Source: Isoetes taiwanensis
Taxonomy: Eukaryota > Streptophyta > Lycopodiopsida > Isoetales > Isoetaceae
Length of the DNA: 64,000 nucleotides
Reading direction: 5' to 3'
Assembly: GCA_021234155.1 (NCBI GenBank)
Contig: JAJEKV010000001.1
Location: forward strand, 36,502,826 to 36,566,825
Shown here: positions 1 to 11,156 of the stretch, piece after piece
How positions within the stretch are numbered: the first letter of the stretch is position 1
How the letters are laid out: every line of letters starts with the position of its first letter
Program-made: the position numbers and the translations under genes
The notes under the pieces: model-generated
Told to the model about the DNA's origin: nothing
The model's database searches: none
What the model saw: only the letters and a program-made list of their open reading frames with translations

Positions 1-563
1 AAGGGTTTGAGAGCCTCCAACACTTTGCCAGTCGTAGATATCCCCTTTTCTTTGCTTCAAGTCATCTTCTTGTGATGGAGAAATGAAATTTCCTTGGGCC
101 AACAAGTCATCCAACATGGCAACTTCTTCCTCAAAAAACAACATACCTTTCTGTTGCTCCAAATAGCTGAATTCCTCCGTCATCTTCATTTTTGTGGACT
201 TCGCCATATTCTTCAACTTATTGAGAAGCTCAACCTTAGCCCTATTCTTTTGAATTCCTCTATCTTCTCTATCTCTTCAAGCTTCTTTTTTGTGTTCTTC
301 ATTTTTCTAGACTTTTTAACACCTTCACCCTTTGCCGTCTTGCTCTTCTTAAGAGCTTCACCCCGCTTTGCCATCTTCATTTCCGTGTTCTTCATTTTGG
401 CTGACCGTGTTCTTATATAGGCTGACCGAGTGGAATAACCGTGTAGGATGACCCGGCTTGACCGCGTGAGATGACCGCGTCGTGTGCGATGACCGAGTGG
501 GATTTTTTTTGCAATGTTGAGACATCTATGAACGGAATATTCTTGGCATTGCTCCATAACCAT
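1..563 (-). CDS. partial Lys/Glu-rich hypothetical protein, runs off the left edge
   Basis: Two overlapping minus-strand reading frames give one charged, probably coiled-coil product. The frame from about 563 to 213 is rich in Lys (KKSKTAKGEGVKKSRK, then KKKLEEIEKIEEFKR). A second frame from about 255 to the edge is open and reads KVELLNKLKNMAKSTKMKM followed by an acidic stretch with FEEEVAMLDDLLAQGNF. The switch between them near 240 would need a frameshift or an intron. I recognise no domain. The composition resembles coiled-coil accessory proteins of plant DNA transposons, but that is only an inference. The neighbourhood to the right is repeat R, so this is more likely part of a mobile element than a host gene. 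Confidence 0.35.
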
Positions 564-1057
564 GATTTATTCTCTTCATGATTGCTCCATAACCATGATT
601 TATTCTCACTGGCTGAAGAGAGCTTGGGACCTATTTCAGCCTTGGAAATGAACATCTTCCACAATCTTGGCCTTCAAATTGGAATATACATGAGTTTGCA
701 GTTTAGTCAAAGCTCTCTGTCTTGTAGCCAGTTTCTGTCATAGCTTTCTGTCTTGTAGCAAGTTCCGTCGTCATGATTTTGTTTCTTGCTCCATTCGAGA
801 GCTCAAAATGCCTATTTTGAATGAAAATGATCTTGATCTGGAAGCCTGTGACAAAGATCTAGAAACTAGGTTTTTTCGTAATGGGGATTCACCCTAAGCA
901 TTCGTTTTAGTTGGAAGGCTCAATGACACAATTTTATACTTTGTGAGATACACTACAATAAGAATACAGACCTCCAATTCTGACAACTTTTTTATTGATT
1001 TGCCTATGGTGCTACGTGCTCTTAAATTAGTAGAAAAAATAATTTCCTCAGGAACTG

Positions 1058-1150
1058 TAGCTTTCTCTTGGATATTTTCAGAACATTATACGGCAATGAA
1101 TGATAGCTTTCTCTTGGACATTTTCAGAACATTATACTGCAATAAATGCT
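1058..1150. repeat. 46-bp tandem duplication
   Basis: The unit starting tagctttctcttgga and ending caatgaatga occurs twice in a row with a period of 46 bp, the second copy slightly changed. The same pair is at 7272-7364 and, diverged, at about 42478-42570. A period of 46 is not a multiple of three, so the duplication is unlikely to be coding. Confidence 0.8.
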
Positions 1151-1451
1151 TGCGCATTTTGAACGTACCCATAAATCATGGCAGTAACAACAGTAAGAAC
1201 CCTTAACATTATAGCTTTATTTGGTTTCAGCACTTTGGTATAGAGGGCAACCCTTTGTTGCAAAAACAACTTGTTTAAAAGAGAGAAAAATAGGTCAGTT
1301 TTCTATCCTCCATCAAAGAATAGAAAGAAATGAAAATGGCATACGGATGCATGGCCACGTTAACTACAACTTTTAATCTTCCTCACTTTTTGTTGTTAGC
1401 TTGGCGTCAAAAGGTATAAAGGGTGGGAAGGAACAATCGGAGCTATGGGAA

Positions 1452-1552
1452 AAAAATTTGGACCATTTCTTGATTTATACGTGTCATCCTTGCGCAGGAG
1501 CCATGCTAATTTTCTCCGTATTGTTCCAATTTCATCGGATGTCCAGAAGAAC
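1452..1552 (-). ncRNA. U6 snRNA-like sequence, copy 1
   Basis: The minus strand reads as U6 for about 100 nt: a degenerate 5' stem-loop, then ACATCCGATGAAATTGGAAC, the AGC triad in TTAGCATGG, CCTGCGCAAGGATGACAC, and GAAATGGTCCAAA followed by seven T, the expected Pol III terminator. A TATA box lies 24-30 bp upstream. Against canonical plant U6 the 5' stem is damaged (GTTCTTCTGG rather than GTCCCTTCGGGG) and the splicing-critical ACAGAGA box reads ACGGAGA. It is most likely a non-functional U6 copy that may keep a promoter. Confidence 0.85.
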
Positions 1553-1575
1553 ATTAGAAATTTTGAAATTGAGCT

Positions 1576-1582
1576 TTTTATA
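1576..1582 (-). promoter_or_regulatory. TATA box of U6-like copy 1
   Basis: TATAAAA on the minus strand sits at -24 to -30 from the U6 start at 1552, the normal position in plant snRNA genes. The upstream sequence element expected about 25 bp further out is degenerate in this copy (ATCTCGCACAGG). Confidence 0.6.
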
Positions 1583-2792
1583 TGCCTTGTGAATTCCCAT
1601 TTATTCCTGTGCGAGATATGTTATGGCTAGTGCAAAGTAAGTCTCTCTGTGTTTTAGGGTTTTTTTCATTTAGGGTGCGATGGATCTCTTCTTTCTTTTT
1701 CCTCACGATTAGCTCAGAAACACAGTACGAACTGGGTTCCAACACATTTGGGGATTCTTGTCTTTGGAGCACCTTATTATTGTGCTGACGCTTCAAAGAG
1801 AGACCCTTGCTATATTGTACAAAGCTTTTACTCATCTGCAATTTTCTGGATGCAAAGAGCTTGTCTCTTGTCTTAAGGTTCTCTGAAACATCACTCCATT
1901 GCGACAAGGCACAGCTTCGCCATCTTCTCCTGCTTCACCGTGACCATGGTCTTATATAAGGTGACCGTGTGGGATGAGCGTGTTACGTTGTAGCCACATC
2001 TTTTGTCATTACATTATGTGGGTTAATGTTTTTTTTTTTTTTTTTTTTAATTTTAAACGTTGCCTTATATGTGAGCCATCGATGAACAAGCATCTTCTGG
2101 CTTTGTTTGACTGTGTTACGTTGTGGATCAATATCAATATTAGCCAAGTCTTTTGTCACTACATTATGTGGGTTTATGGTGAACGGAATATTTCTGGCAT
2201 AATATGACATTTCGTATTGCCAAAAAAATGACATGGCATGAAATTTCCTATGGTCTCCTTCTCGAGATGAAAAATGAAGTACCTAAAGAAATGACATGAC
2301 ATTTCCGCGTGACCGTGGACAGTGGTCTTATATAAGGTGATTTGTAGTCTTATATAAGGTGATGGTGTGGGATGACCATGGTCTTATTTTTTGTGGTCTT
2401 ATATAAGGTGACCATGTGGGATGACCGTGTTATGTTGTAGCCACATCTTTTGTCATTAGATTATATGGGTTTATGGTTTTTCTTTCAATGTTACCTTACC
2501 TGCGAGCCATCGATGAACAGAATATTCCTGGTATTATTTTATATAGGAACTGGTGTGGGATGACCGTGTTACGTTGTGAATCAATATCAATATTAGCCAA
2601 GTCTTTTGTCTATGTGGGTTTATGGTGAACGAAATATTCCTGGCATTGTACTATTAACATTTTGCCCAAAAAAATGACATGGCATTTCCTATGGTCTCTA
2701 TTGGATATATGGTCTGAAAAGAGCATTGCCATAATAAATATACACTTTTTACAAGACCATGGTCCCAAACTCATGCATTTATACAAGACGTA

Positions 2793-3023
2793 TCACATAC
2801 TACGGTCATGTTGCAGCGTTAGAGGCTCGGCTTCAAGAGAACTACTGAAATGGCTATGCACCTTATGCCTTCCCTTCCCAGTCTGATCTAAAAGGGCTGA
2901 TTCAAACAAAGCCCTCACATCTACACCCTCACTCAAAAGTGTGTTGAACGCAGATACACATAAAAAGTCTTCGGTCTCTTTTCCATCAGGATAGAAATAT
3001 ATAGCCCACTCATGGCCCCCCAA
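2793..3023 (-). pseudogene. MATH-domain pseudo-exon (BPM type), copy 1
   Basis: The minus strand encodes [20 protein letters not shown], then [18 protein letters not shown] and [14 protein letters not shown]. This is the N-terminal part of the MATH domain of plant BTB/POZ-MATH (BPM) proteins, which are substrate adaptors of CUL3 ubiquitin ligases. After the residues SM, where BPM proteins continue WGYKRF, this copy has TGA, so the domain stops. No BTB part follows. It is a captured exon that has spread with repeat R. Confidence 0.75.
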
Positions 3024-3210
3024 CTGTGAATATCTCGCCAGCTATGTATTTTCCCAGAATAGCCATGGATTTTAAAGTGCAGGGAGTGGGATCCCAAATC
3101 ATTTCTGTTGCTACCGTTAACACATTAAAACCGTTGGGCTAGAATGACAAGACAGAGACACGGAAACAAAAAAACAAATAAGGAAGGAAAGAAATCTTCC
3201 TCTTTGGGTC

Positions 3211-3227
3211 GGAGGATTCGAACCTCT
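3211..3227 (-). other. tRNA T-arm-like (B-box) motif in R
   Basis: On the minus strand AGAGGTTCGAATCCTCC forms a GAGG/CCTC stem around TTCGAAT, matching the Pol III B box GGTTCGAATCC. The same motif is at about 4204-4220, 9421-9437 and 10417-10433. I could not fold a complete tRNA and see no convincing A box, so a tRNA-derived SINE head is only a possibility. Confidence 0.35.
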
Positions 3228-3803
3228 AGGCTACAATGGCCTCACCAGAAACCTAATCGACCATCTTTGCGAATACGCTCCTAAAACATGCAAATAAGTT
3301 TTTATTGACGTTTACTATTTGATAAAAATAATGACTATATCATATAAGATTTTTGTTTATTCTCATGACCTGCAAGATTAGGTCTTATTTTTGGGATGAC
3401 CATGGCCTTATTTTTGTGGTCTTATATAAGGTGATCATGTGGGATGACCGTATTATGTTGTAGAACATCTTTTGTCATTACATTATGTGGGTTTATGGTT
3501 TTTTTTTTCAATGTTACCTTACCTGCGAGCCATCGATGAACAGAATATTCCTGGTATTATTTTATATAGGAACTGGTGTGGGATGACCGTGTTACATTGT
3601 GGATCAATATCAATATTAGCCAAGTCTTTTGTCTATGTGGGTTTATGGTGAACGAAATATTCCTGGCATTGTACTATTAACATTTTGCCCAAAAAAATGA
3701 CATGGCATTTCCTATAGTCTCTATTGGATATATGGTTTGAAAGAGCATACATACACTTTTTACAAGACTATGGTCTCAAACTCATGCATTTATACAAGAC
3801 GTA

Positions 3804-4022
3804 TCACATACTGCTGTCATGTTGCAGCATTGAAGGCCCTGTTTCAAGAAAACTACTCAAATGGCTATGCGCCTTATCCCTTCCCTTCCCAGTCTGATCT
3901 AAAAGGGTTGATTCAAACAAAGCCCTCACATCTGTACCCTCGCTCAAAAGTGTATTGAACGCAGATACACATAAAGAGTCTTCGGTCTCCTTTCCATCAG
4001 GATAGAAATATATATAGCACAC
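3804..4022 (-). pseudogene. MATH-domain pseudo-exon, copy 2
   Basis: This is a second copy of the BPM-type MATH segment about 1 kb from the first, reading [20 protein letters not shown] and then [20 protein letters not shown]. It also ends at a stop straight after the SM residues. The two copies within one R unit differ by several substitutions, so the intra-unit duplication is older than the duplication of the whole R block. Confidence 0.72.
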
Positions 4023-4286
4023 TCATGGCCCCCCAACTGTGAATATCTCGCTAGCTATGTATATTTTAAAGTGCAGGGAGTGGGATCCCAAATCATTTCT
4101 GTTGCTACCGTTAGCACACTAAAACTGTTGGGCTAGAATGACAAGACAGAGATAGGAAACAAAAAAACAAATAAGGAAGGAAAGAAATCTTCCTCTTTGG
4201 ATCGGAGGATTCGAACCTCTAGGCTACAATGGCCTCGCCAGAAACCCAATCGTCCATCTTTGCCAATACGCTCCTAAAACATGCAA

Positions 4287-4791
4287 ATAAGTTTTTATTG
4301 ACGTTTACTATTTGATAAAAATAATGACTATATCATATAAGATTTTTCACAAACCATTAACATTCACACTTATAATTAAATTCCCCATGAAAACCCCCTT
4401 TGGTTTGGGTGCATATTCACACGTGGGGTGACGTAGGGCAGCAAAAGCCCCTAAAATTATGTTTCACATGTACAAAATGAACACCATATAGTACATTACC
4501 TCAAATCTTATAGTATTTTGCAAATCTTCGTATACAGTATGGCAAATTTTGTACATGCATACCCCACAAATGAGAAACTTTATGCACGGTGTAGATCAAG
4601 GAATAAAGGGTGCATATGCCTATCCAACAGCTCTCGATGCCCGGAGTCACCCTCCATGTGAATATGCACCCAAACCAAAGCGGGTTTTCATGGGGAATTT
4701 AATATAAGTGTGAAGGTTAATGGTTTGTGAAAAATCTTATATGATATAGTCATTATTTTTATCAAATAGTAAATGTCAATAAAAACTTATT
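4287..4791. repeat. foldback repeat with arms of about 150 bp, copy 1
   Basis: The left arm (about 4287-4437) and right arm (about 4641-4791) are inverted copies. The left starts aataagtttttattgacg and passes through cattcacactta and tttggtttgggtgcatattc; the right has gaatatgcacccaaaccaaa and ends atgtcaataaaaacttatt. The middle (about 200 bp) has no open frame. The outer part of the left arm also occurs alone at about 3296, 9505, 41850 and 63475, so the element may have captured flanking sequence on inversion. It resembles a MITE or foldback element. Confidence 0.8.
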
Positions 4792-4844
4792 AGCCAAAAA
4801 AAGCATCGAATTTTAGCAAAGGAACAATCGGAGCTGTGGGGGAA

Positions 4845-4943
4845 AAATTTGGACCATTTATTGATTTATACGTGTTATTCTTGCGCAGGAGCCATGCTAA
4901 TATTCTCCGTGTGATTCCAATTTTATCGGATGTCCAAAAGAAC
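4845..4943 (-). ncRNA. U6 snRNA-like sequence, copy 2
   Basis: The minus strand matches U6 through ACATCCGATAAAATTGGAA, TTAGCATGG and CCTGCGCAAG, and ends GGTCCAAA followed by five T. The ACAGAGA box again reads ACGGAGA. This copy has the best promoter of the five: a TATA box at -24 to -30 and an upstream element about 25 bp beyond it. That spacing is the one used by Pol III U6 genes in plants rather than by Pol II snRNA genes. Confidence 0.85.
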
Positions 4944-4966
4944 ATCAGAAATTTTGAAATTGAGCT

Positions 4967-5008
4967 TTTTATATGCCTTGTCAATGCCCATTTATTCTTT
5001 GTGGGAGA
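4967..5008 (-). promoter_or_regulatory. U6-type promoter: TATA box and upstream sequence element
   Basis: On the minus strand TATAAAA is at 4973-4967 and TCTCCCACAAA is at 5008-4998. The second resembles the plant snRNA upstream sequence element RTCCCACATCG. The gap between the two is about 25 bp, as in Pol III U6 promoters. Confidence 0.55.
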
Positions 5009-5357
5009 TATGTTATGGCTAGTACAGAGTAAGTCTCTCTGTGTTTTAGGGTTTTTTTCATTTAGGGTGCCCGGATCTCTTCTTTCTTTTTCCTCACAAT
5101 TAGCTCAGAAACATAGGGACTGGGTTCCAACGCGTTTGAGGATTTTTATCTTTGGAGCACCTTATTATTGTGCTGACGCTTCAAATGGAGACCCTTGCTA
5201 TATTGTACAAAGCTTTTACCCATCTGCAATTTTCTGGATGCAAAGAGCTTGTCTCTTGTCTTAAGGTTCTCTGAAACATCACTCCGTTGCGGCAAGGCCC
5301 AGCTTCGCCATCTTCTCCTGCTTCACCGTTGCCCAGCTTCTCCATCTTCTCACCTTT

Positions 5358-7065
5358 AGAAGCCCCGGAGGTGGCAACGGCAGGAGCATATTGTGGCCCG
5401 AACATGTCAAGCAATGCCCGAGTGTCCCCCCTGTGACACTTATGTTCCTGAAGGCACAAGATGTCAGGGTCCATCTTGCGGACAACCAACGCCACTCTCG
5501 TTCTCTTACTGGGCGACGAACGTACACCTCGAACGTTCCAACTCAGGATCTTCTTGTCCATAGCTATTACTGAGAAGACGGATTCTTACGCTGCTTCTTT
5601 TTCCGGCCCCGTCTCGCCGGCGAAAAAAACCCCTGATCTGAGCCATACGGAACAAGAGCGAGCGGGTTGTCCGCCAGAGAGACCTCTGCCTCCAGATCCG
5701 CCACATCGGCCCAAGAGCGCACCCGCGCCATTGTCAAGTTCCATCCCCTCCGAAGAGGCCTGCGTGGATGCCGCGTCCGAGTCCGACGACTGGACCCACA
5801 GCCCCCCGGCCAGCCCTGGGTCCACCTGCCGGGATCGCCGCTGCTTTGCCTGCTCCTGCAGCTGCTGAATGTGGAGCAACTTCTGGGCCACTATCTGTGG
5901 AGATATGGTTGGGTCCGAGCTGCCTTGCCCCACGGGAGCGGCCGACGGCACGTTACTCGCGGTAGGCCGGGATGGCCTACCCAGCACAGGCCCAACAGCC
6001 GTCTGGTTCCTATCTGGAGATGGCTTCTCTACCAGCACCGAGTGGGGCGGGGCCCCTGTCGCATCCTGAAGAACCTCGTGCCTTGCGTCCCGTGATGCCC
6101 CTGGCACCGAAACGGGCCTGTGCTCGGGGAGCGAACCTGCGAAGACCTGGAGGGCGGGAAACATTCTCCGGATCTCGGCGCCGTTCCACAATCTGAGGGG
6201 AAACCGAAAGTACCAATCGCCGCTCTTAACGGTCACTGCAGGAGGCAATGGACTATCCGCGAGCAATGCAACGCAAATCTTCGGCTCCCAAACTATGGAA
6301 TGAGCAATATGCCCTCCGAGCCCATTGGCTATCGCTATCATGAACTCTGGCAGGAGCATATCTGCCGGAAGATCCACCACCTGAAATCAGCAAGGGATCT
6401 TCAAGGCCGACAGAGATCGGGCACTCACACTAGGGGTGTAATGCTGATAAATCAGGTAATTTCCCCACATGAGGTCAACCCCCCTCGCCACAACCCTCTC
6501 CACCACCGTGGGCGCATCAAACATGAGGAGGAAGAAATTATTCCCCAGAAACTTCAAGGACTGAAACGGCGAGATACCCAGCCGCTTAAAGTGAACTGCA
6601 GACCACCAGCCGACTCTCCTTGTGTCCAACACCCCGTATAGTACACCAACACGCCACGGGGAAACCAAATTGGAGATGGATTTAAGGTGCTGCTGGTGGT
6701 CTACCTCGACGATATTAGCAGGAGGACCAGTGGAGTCAACCTGCAACTCTCTTCTGTTATGCCGATTCAAAAAGGCCAGGGCCTCCTCCATTCAACAGGT
6801 GTCGGCCGGTGCCACAGTTTGCCGAATCCACTCTGAGAACCGCGGTCGTGAAAGCCTGCTGACCGTGTCATTCGTTCGCCAGGCAGGCCGTGCCACCTCG
6901 ACTCGCTGCCCCGCAACCTCCCGCCTCTCCAAACCCGGGGTCATGTGCTCTGCTGGCTTATCTGGATGTTGCAAAGCACCGCTACAACCCTCGCCCAACG
7001 GCAAATTGCTCATAGGTTCCGTCACTGCAAAGGGGTCCTTGGTAGAGTCGAAGCAGACAGGCAGA
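5358..7065 (-). mobile_element. internal fragment of the plant L1 LINE
   Basis: This segment is nearly identical to about 18470-20187 of the full LINE, with neither its poly(A) end nor its 5' end. It holds the start of ORF2 (5561 downwards, MDKKILSWNVRGVRSSPSKR, the endonuclease N-terminus with LCLQEHK) and most of ORF1 (6791-5586). ORF1 has the DUF4283-like core NNFFLLMFDAPTVVERV and VDLPADMLLPEFMIAIANG. A TGA after KIPC interrupts ORF1, as in the full copy. Both ends join R abruptly, so this is not a normal target-primed insertion. Confidence 0.85.
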
Positions 7066-7665
7066 CAAAGATCTAGAAACTAGGTTTTTTCGTAATGGGG
7101 ATTCACCCTAAGCATTCGTTTTAGTTGGAAGGCTCAATGACACAATTTTATACTTTGTGAGATACACTACAATAAGAATACAGACCTCCAGTTCTGACAA
7201 CTTTTTTATTGATTTGCCTATGGTGCTACGTGCTCTTAAATTAGTAGAAAAAATAATTTCCTCAGGAACTGTAGCTTTCTCTTGGATATTTTCAGAACAT
7301 TATACGGCAATGAATGATAGCTTTCTCTTGGACATTTTCAGAACATTATACTGCAATGAATGCTTGCGCATTTTGAACGTACCCATAAATCATGGCAGTA
7401 ACAACAGTAAGAACCCTTAACATTATAGCTTTATTTGGTTTCAGCACTTTGGTATAGAGGGCAACCCTTTGTTGCAAAAACAACTTGTTTAAAAGAGAGA
7501 AAAATAGGTCAGTTTTCTATCCTCCATCAAAGAATAGAAAGAAATGAAAATGGCATACGGATGCATGGCCACGTTAACTACAACTTCTAATCTTCCTCAC
7601 TTTTTGTTGTTAGCTTGGCGTCAAAAGGTATAAAGGGTGGGAAAGAACAATCGGAGCTATGGGAA

Positions 7666-7766
7666 AAAAATTTGGACCATTTCTTGATTTATACGTGTCA
7701 TCCTTGCGCAGGAGCCATGCTAATTTTCTCCGTATTGTTCCAATTTCATCGGATGTCCAGAAGAAC
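7666..7766 (-). ncRNA. U6 snRNA-like sequence, copy 3
   Basis: This is the counterpart of copy 1 in R copy B, with the same ACGGAGA change, AGC triad and T7 terminator. The TATA box lies at about 7790-7796 on the minus strand. Confidence 0.85.
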
Positions 7767-9004
7767 ATTAGAAATTTTGAAATTGAGCTTTTTATATGCC
7801 TTGTGAATTCCCATTTATTCCTGTGCGAGATATGTTATGGCTAGTGCAAAGTAAGTCTCTCTGTGTTTTAGGGTTTTTTTCATTTAGGGTGCGATGGATC
7901 TCTTCTTTCTTTTTCCTCACGATTAGCTCAGAAACACAGTACGAACTGGGTTCCAACGCATTTGGGGATTCTTGTCTTTGGAGCACCTTATTATTGTGCT
8001 GACGCTTCAAAGAGAGACCCTTGCTATATTGTACAAAGCTTTTACTCATCTGCAATTTTCTGGATGCAAAGAGCTTGTCTCTTGTCTTAAGGTTCTCTGA
8101 AACATCACTCCATTGCGACAAGGCACAGCTTCGCCATCTTCTCCTGCTTCACCGTGACCATGGTCTTATATAAGGTGACCGTGTGGGATGAGCGTGTTAC
8201 GTTGTAGCCACATCTTTTGTCATTACATTATGTGGGTTAATGTTTTTTTTTTTTTTTTTTTTTAAATTTTAAACGTTGCCTTATATGTGAGCCATCGATG
8301 AACAGCATCTTCCTGGCTTTGTTTGACTGTGTTACGTTGTGGATCAATATCAATATTAGCCAAGTCTTTTGTCACTACATTATGTGGGTTTATGGTGAAC
8401 GGAATATTTCTGGCATAATATGACATTTCGTATTGCCAAAAAAATGACATGGCATGAAATTTCCTATGGTCTCCTTCTGAGATGAAAAATGAAGTACCTA
8501 AAGAAATGACATGACATTTCCGTGACCGTGACCGTGGTCTTATATAAGGTGACTGTAGTCTTATATAAGGTGATCGTGTGGGATGACCATGGTCTTATTT
8601 TTGTGGTCTTATATAAGGTGACCATGTGGGATGACCGTGTTATGTTGTAGCCACATCTTTTGTCATTAGATTATATGGGTTTATGGTTTTTCTTTCAATG
8701 TTACCTTACCTGCGAGCCATCGATGAACAGAATATTCCTGGTATTATTTTATATAGGAACTGGTGTGGGATGACCGTGTTACGTTGTGAATGAATATCAA
8801 TATTAGCCAAGTCTTTTGTCTATGTGGGTTTATGGTGAACGAAATATTCCTGGCATTGTACTATTAACATTTTGCCCAAAAAAATGACATGGCATTTCCT
8901 ATGGTCTCTATTGGATATATGGTCTGAAAAGAGCATTGCCATAATAAATATACACTTTTTACAAGACCATGGTCCCAAACTCATGCATTTATACAAGACG
9001 TATC

Positions 9005-9225
9005 ACATACTACGGTCATGTTGCAGCGTTAGAGGCCCGGCTTCAAGAGAACTACTGAAATGGCTATGCACCTTATGCCTTCCCTTCCCAGTCTGATCTA
9101 AAAGGGCTGATTCAAACAAAGCCCTCACATCTACACCCTCACTCAAAAAGTGTGTTGAACGCAGATACACATAAAAGTCTTGGTCTCTTTTCCATCGGGG
9201 ATAGAAATATATAGCCCACTCATGG
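9005..9225 (-). pseudogene. MATH-domain pseudo-exon, copy 3 (frameshifted)
   Basis: This counterpart of 2793-3023 has small insertions and deletions, for example an extra base in the ccatcgggg run and another at ctcaaaaagtg. These break the frame that is still open in copy 1. Confidence 0.65.
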
Positions 9226-10016
9226 CCCCCAATTTGTGAATATCTCGCTAGCTATGTATTTTCCCGAATAGCCATGGATTTTTAAAGTGCAGGGAGTGGG
9301 ATCCCAAATCATTTCTGTTGCTACCGTTAACACATTAAAACCGTTGGGCTAGAATGACAAGACAGAGACACGGAAACAAAAAAACAAATAAGGAAGGAAA
9401 GAAATCTTCCTCTTTGGGTCGGAGGATTCGAACCTCTAGGCTACAATGGCCTCACCAGAAACCTAATCGACCATCTTTGCGAATACGCTCCTAAAACATG
9501 CAAATAAGTTTTTATTGACGTTTACTATTTGATAAAAATAATGACTATATCATATAAGATTTTTAGAGTTTATTCTCATGACCTGCAAGATTAGGTCTTA
9601 TTTTTGGGATGACCATGGCCTTATTTTTGTGGTCTTATATAAGGTGATCATGTGGGATGACCGTATTATGTTGTAGAACATCTTTTGTCATTACATTATG
9701 TGGGTTTATGGTTTTTTTTTTCAATGTTACCTTACCTGCGAGCCATCGATGAATAGAATATTCCTGGTATTATTTTATATAGGAAATGGTGTGGGATGAC
9801 CGTGTTACATTGTGGATCAATATCAATATTAGCCAAGTCTTTTGTCTATGTGGGTTTATGATGAACGGAATATTCCTGGCATTGTACTATTAACATTTTG
9901 CCCAAAAAAATGACATGGCATTTCCTATAGTCTCTATTGGATATATGGTTTGAAAGAGCATACATACACTTTTTACAAGACTATGGTCTCAAACTCATGC
10001 ATTTATACAAGACGTA

Positions 10017-10235
10017 TCACATACTGCTGTCATGTTGCAGCATTGAAGGCCCTGTTTCAAGAAAACTACTCAAATGGCTATGCACCTTATCCCTTCCCTT
10101 CCCAGTCTGATCTAAAAGGGTTGATTCAAACAAAGCCCTCACATCTGTACCCTCGCTCAAAAGTGTATTGAACGCAGATACACATAAAGAGTCTTCGGTC
10201 TCCTTTCCATCAGGATAGAAATATATATAGCACAC
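10017..10235 (-). pseudogene. MATH-domain pseudo-exon, copy 4
   Basis: This counterpart of 3804-4022 keeps an open frame with [20 protein letters not shown] and [15 protein letters not shown], then ends at the same stop after SM. Confidence 0.72.
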
Positions 10236-10499
10236 TCATGGCCCCCCAACTGTGAATATCTCGCTAGCTATGTATATTTTAAAGTGCAGGGAGTGGGATC
10301 CCAAATCATTTCTGTTGCTACCGTTAGCACACTAAAACTGTTGGGCTAGAATGACAAGACAGAGATAGGAAACAAAAAAACAAATAAGGAAGGAAAGAAA
10401 TCTTCCTCTTTGGATCGGAGGATTCGAACCTCTAGGCTACAATGGCCTCGCCAGAAACCCAATCGTCCATCTTTGCCAATACGCTCCTAAAACATGCAA

Positions 10500-11004
10500 A
10501 TAAGTTTTTATTGACGTTTACTATTTGATAAAAATAATGACTATATCATATAAGATTTTTCACAAACCATTAACATTCACACTTATAATTAAATTCCCCA
10601 TGAAAACCCCCTTTGGTTTGGGTGCATATTCACACGTGGGGTGACGTAGGGCAGCAAAAGCCCCTAAAATTATGTTTCACATGTACAAAATGAACACCAT
10701 ATAGTACATTACCTCAAATCTTATAGTATTTTGCAAATCTTCGTATACAGTATGGCAAATTTTGTACATGCATACCCCACAAATGAGAAACTTTATGCAC
10801 GGTGTAGATCAAGGAATAAAGGGTGCATATGCCTATCCAACAGCTCTCGATGCCCGGAGTCACCCTCCGTGTGAATATGCACCCAAACCAAAGCGGGTTT
10901 TCATGGGGAATTTAATATAAGTGTGAAGGTTAATGGTTTGTGAAAAATCTTATATGATATAGTCATTATTTTTATCAAATAGTAAATGTCAATAAAAACT
11001 TATT
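10500..11004. repeat. foldback repeat, copy 2
   Basis: This is the copy B counterpart of the foldback at 4287-4791, with the same inverted arms and the same position between the second MATH pseudo-exon and the second U6-like sequence. Confidence 0.8.
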
Positions 11005-11057
11005 AGCCAAAAAAAGCATCGAATTTTAGCAAAGGAACAATCGGAGCTGTGGGGGAA

Positions 11058-11156
11058 AAATTTGGACCATTTATTGATTTATACGTGTTATTCTTGCGCA
11101 GGAGCCATGCTAATATTCTCCGTGTCATTCCAATTTTATCGGATGTCCAAAAGAAC
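11058..11156 (-). ncRNA. U6 snRNA-like sequence, copy 4
   Basis: This counterpart of copy 2 has the same ACGGAGA box, TATA box and GTGGGAGA upstream element. One substitution in the ACGGAGA-proximal stretch distinguishes the two. Confidence 0.83.

Larger units (their letters stand above)
560..5313. repeat. composite repeat R, copy A
   Basis: This block recurs as copy B (7066-11857), copy C (40778-43616) and copy D (62400-64000). Its order is U6-like sequence, TATATAAG modules, MATH pseudo-exon, second MATH pseudo-exon, foldback repeat, U6-like sequence. From about 852 it matches copy B almost base for base at a constant offset of 6213-6214. At 5313 it stops matching, because a LINE fragment follows here while copy B continues. 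The short plus-strand frames in it (for example 943-1206) have no protein features and are built on tandem repeats. I see no functional host gene. Confidence 0.85.

Noticed and set aside
943-1206. An 87-residue open frame also found at 7157-7420
   Set aside because: It spans a 46-bp tandem repeat, is kept only because copies A and B are recent duplicates, and is not open in copy C.
1401-1630. Short plus-strand open frames repeated at 7615-7844 and 4836-5264 / 11049-11477
   Set aside because: They are antisense to the U6-like sequences and their promoter; the apparent conservation is that of the RNA and repeat R, not of a protein.
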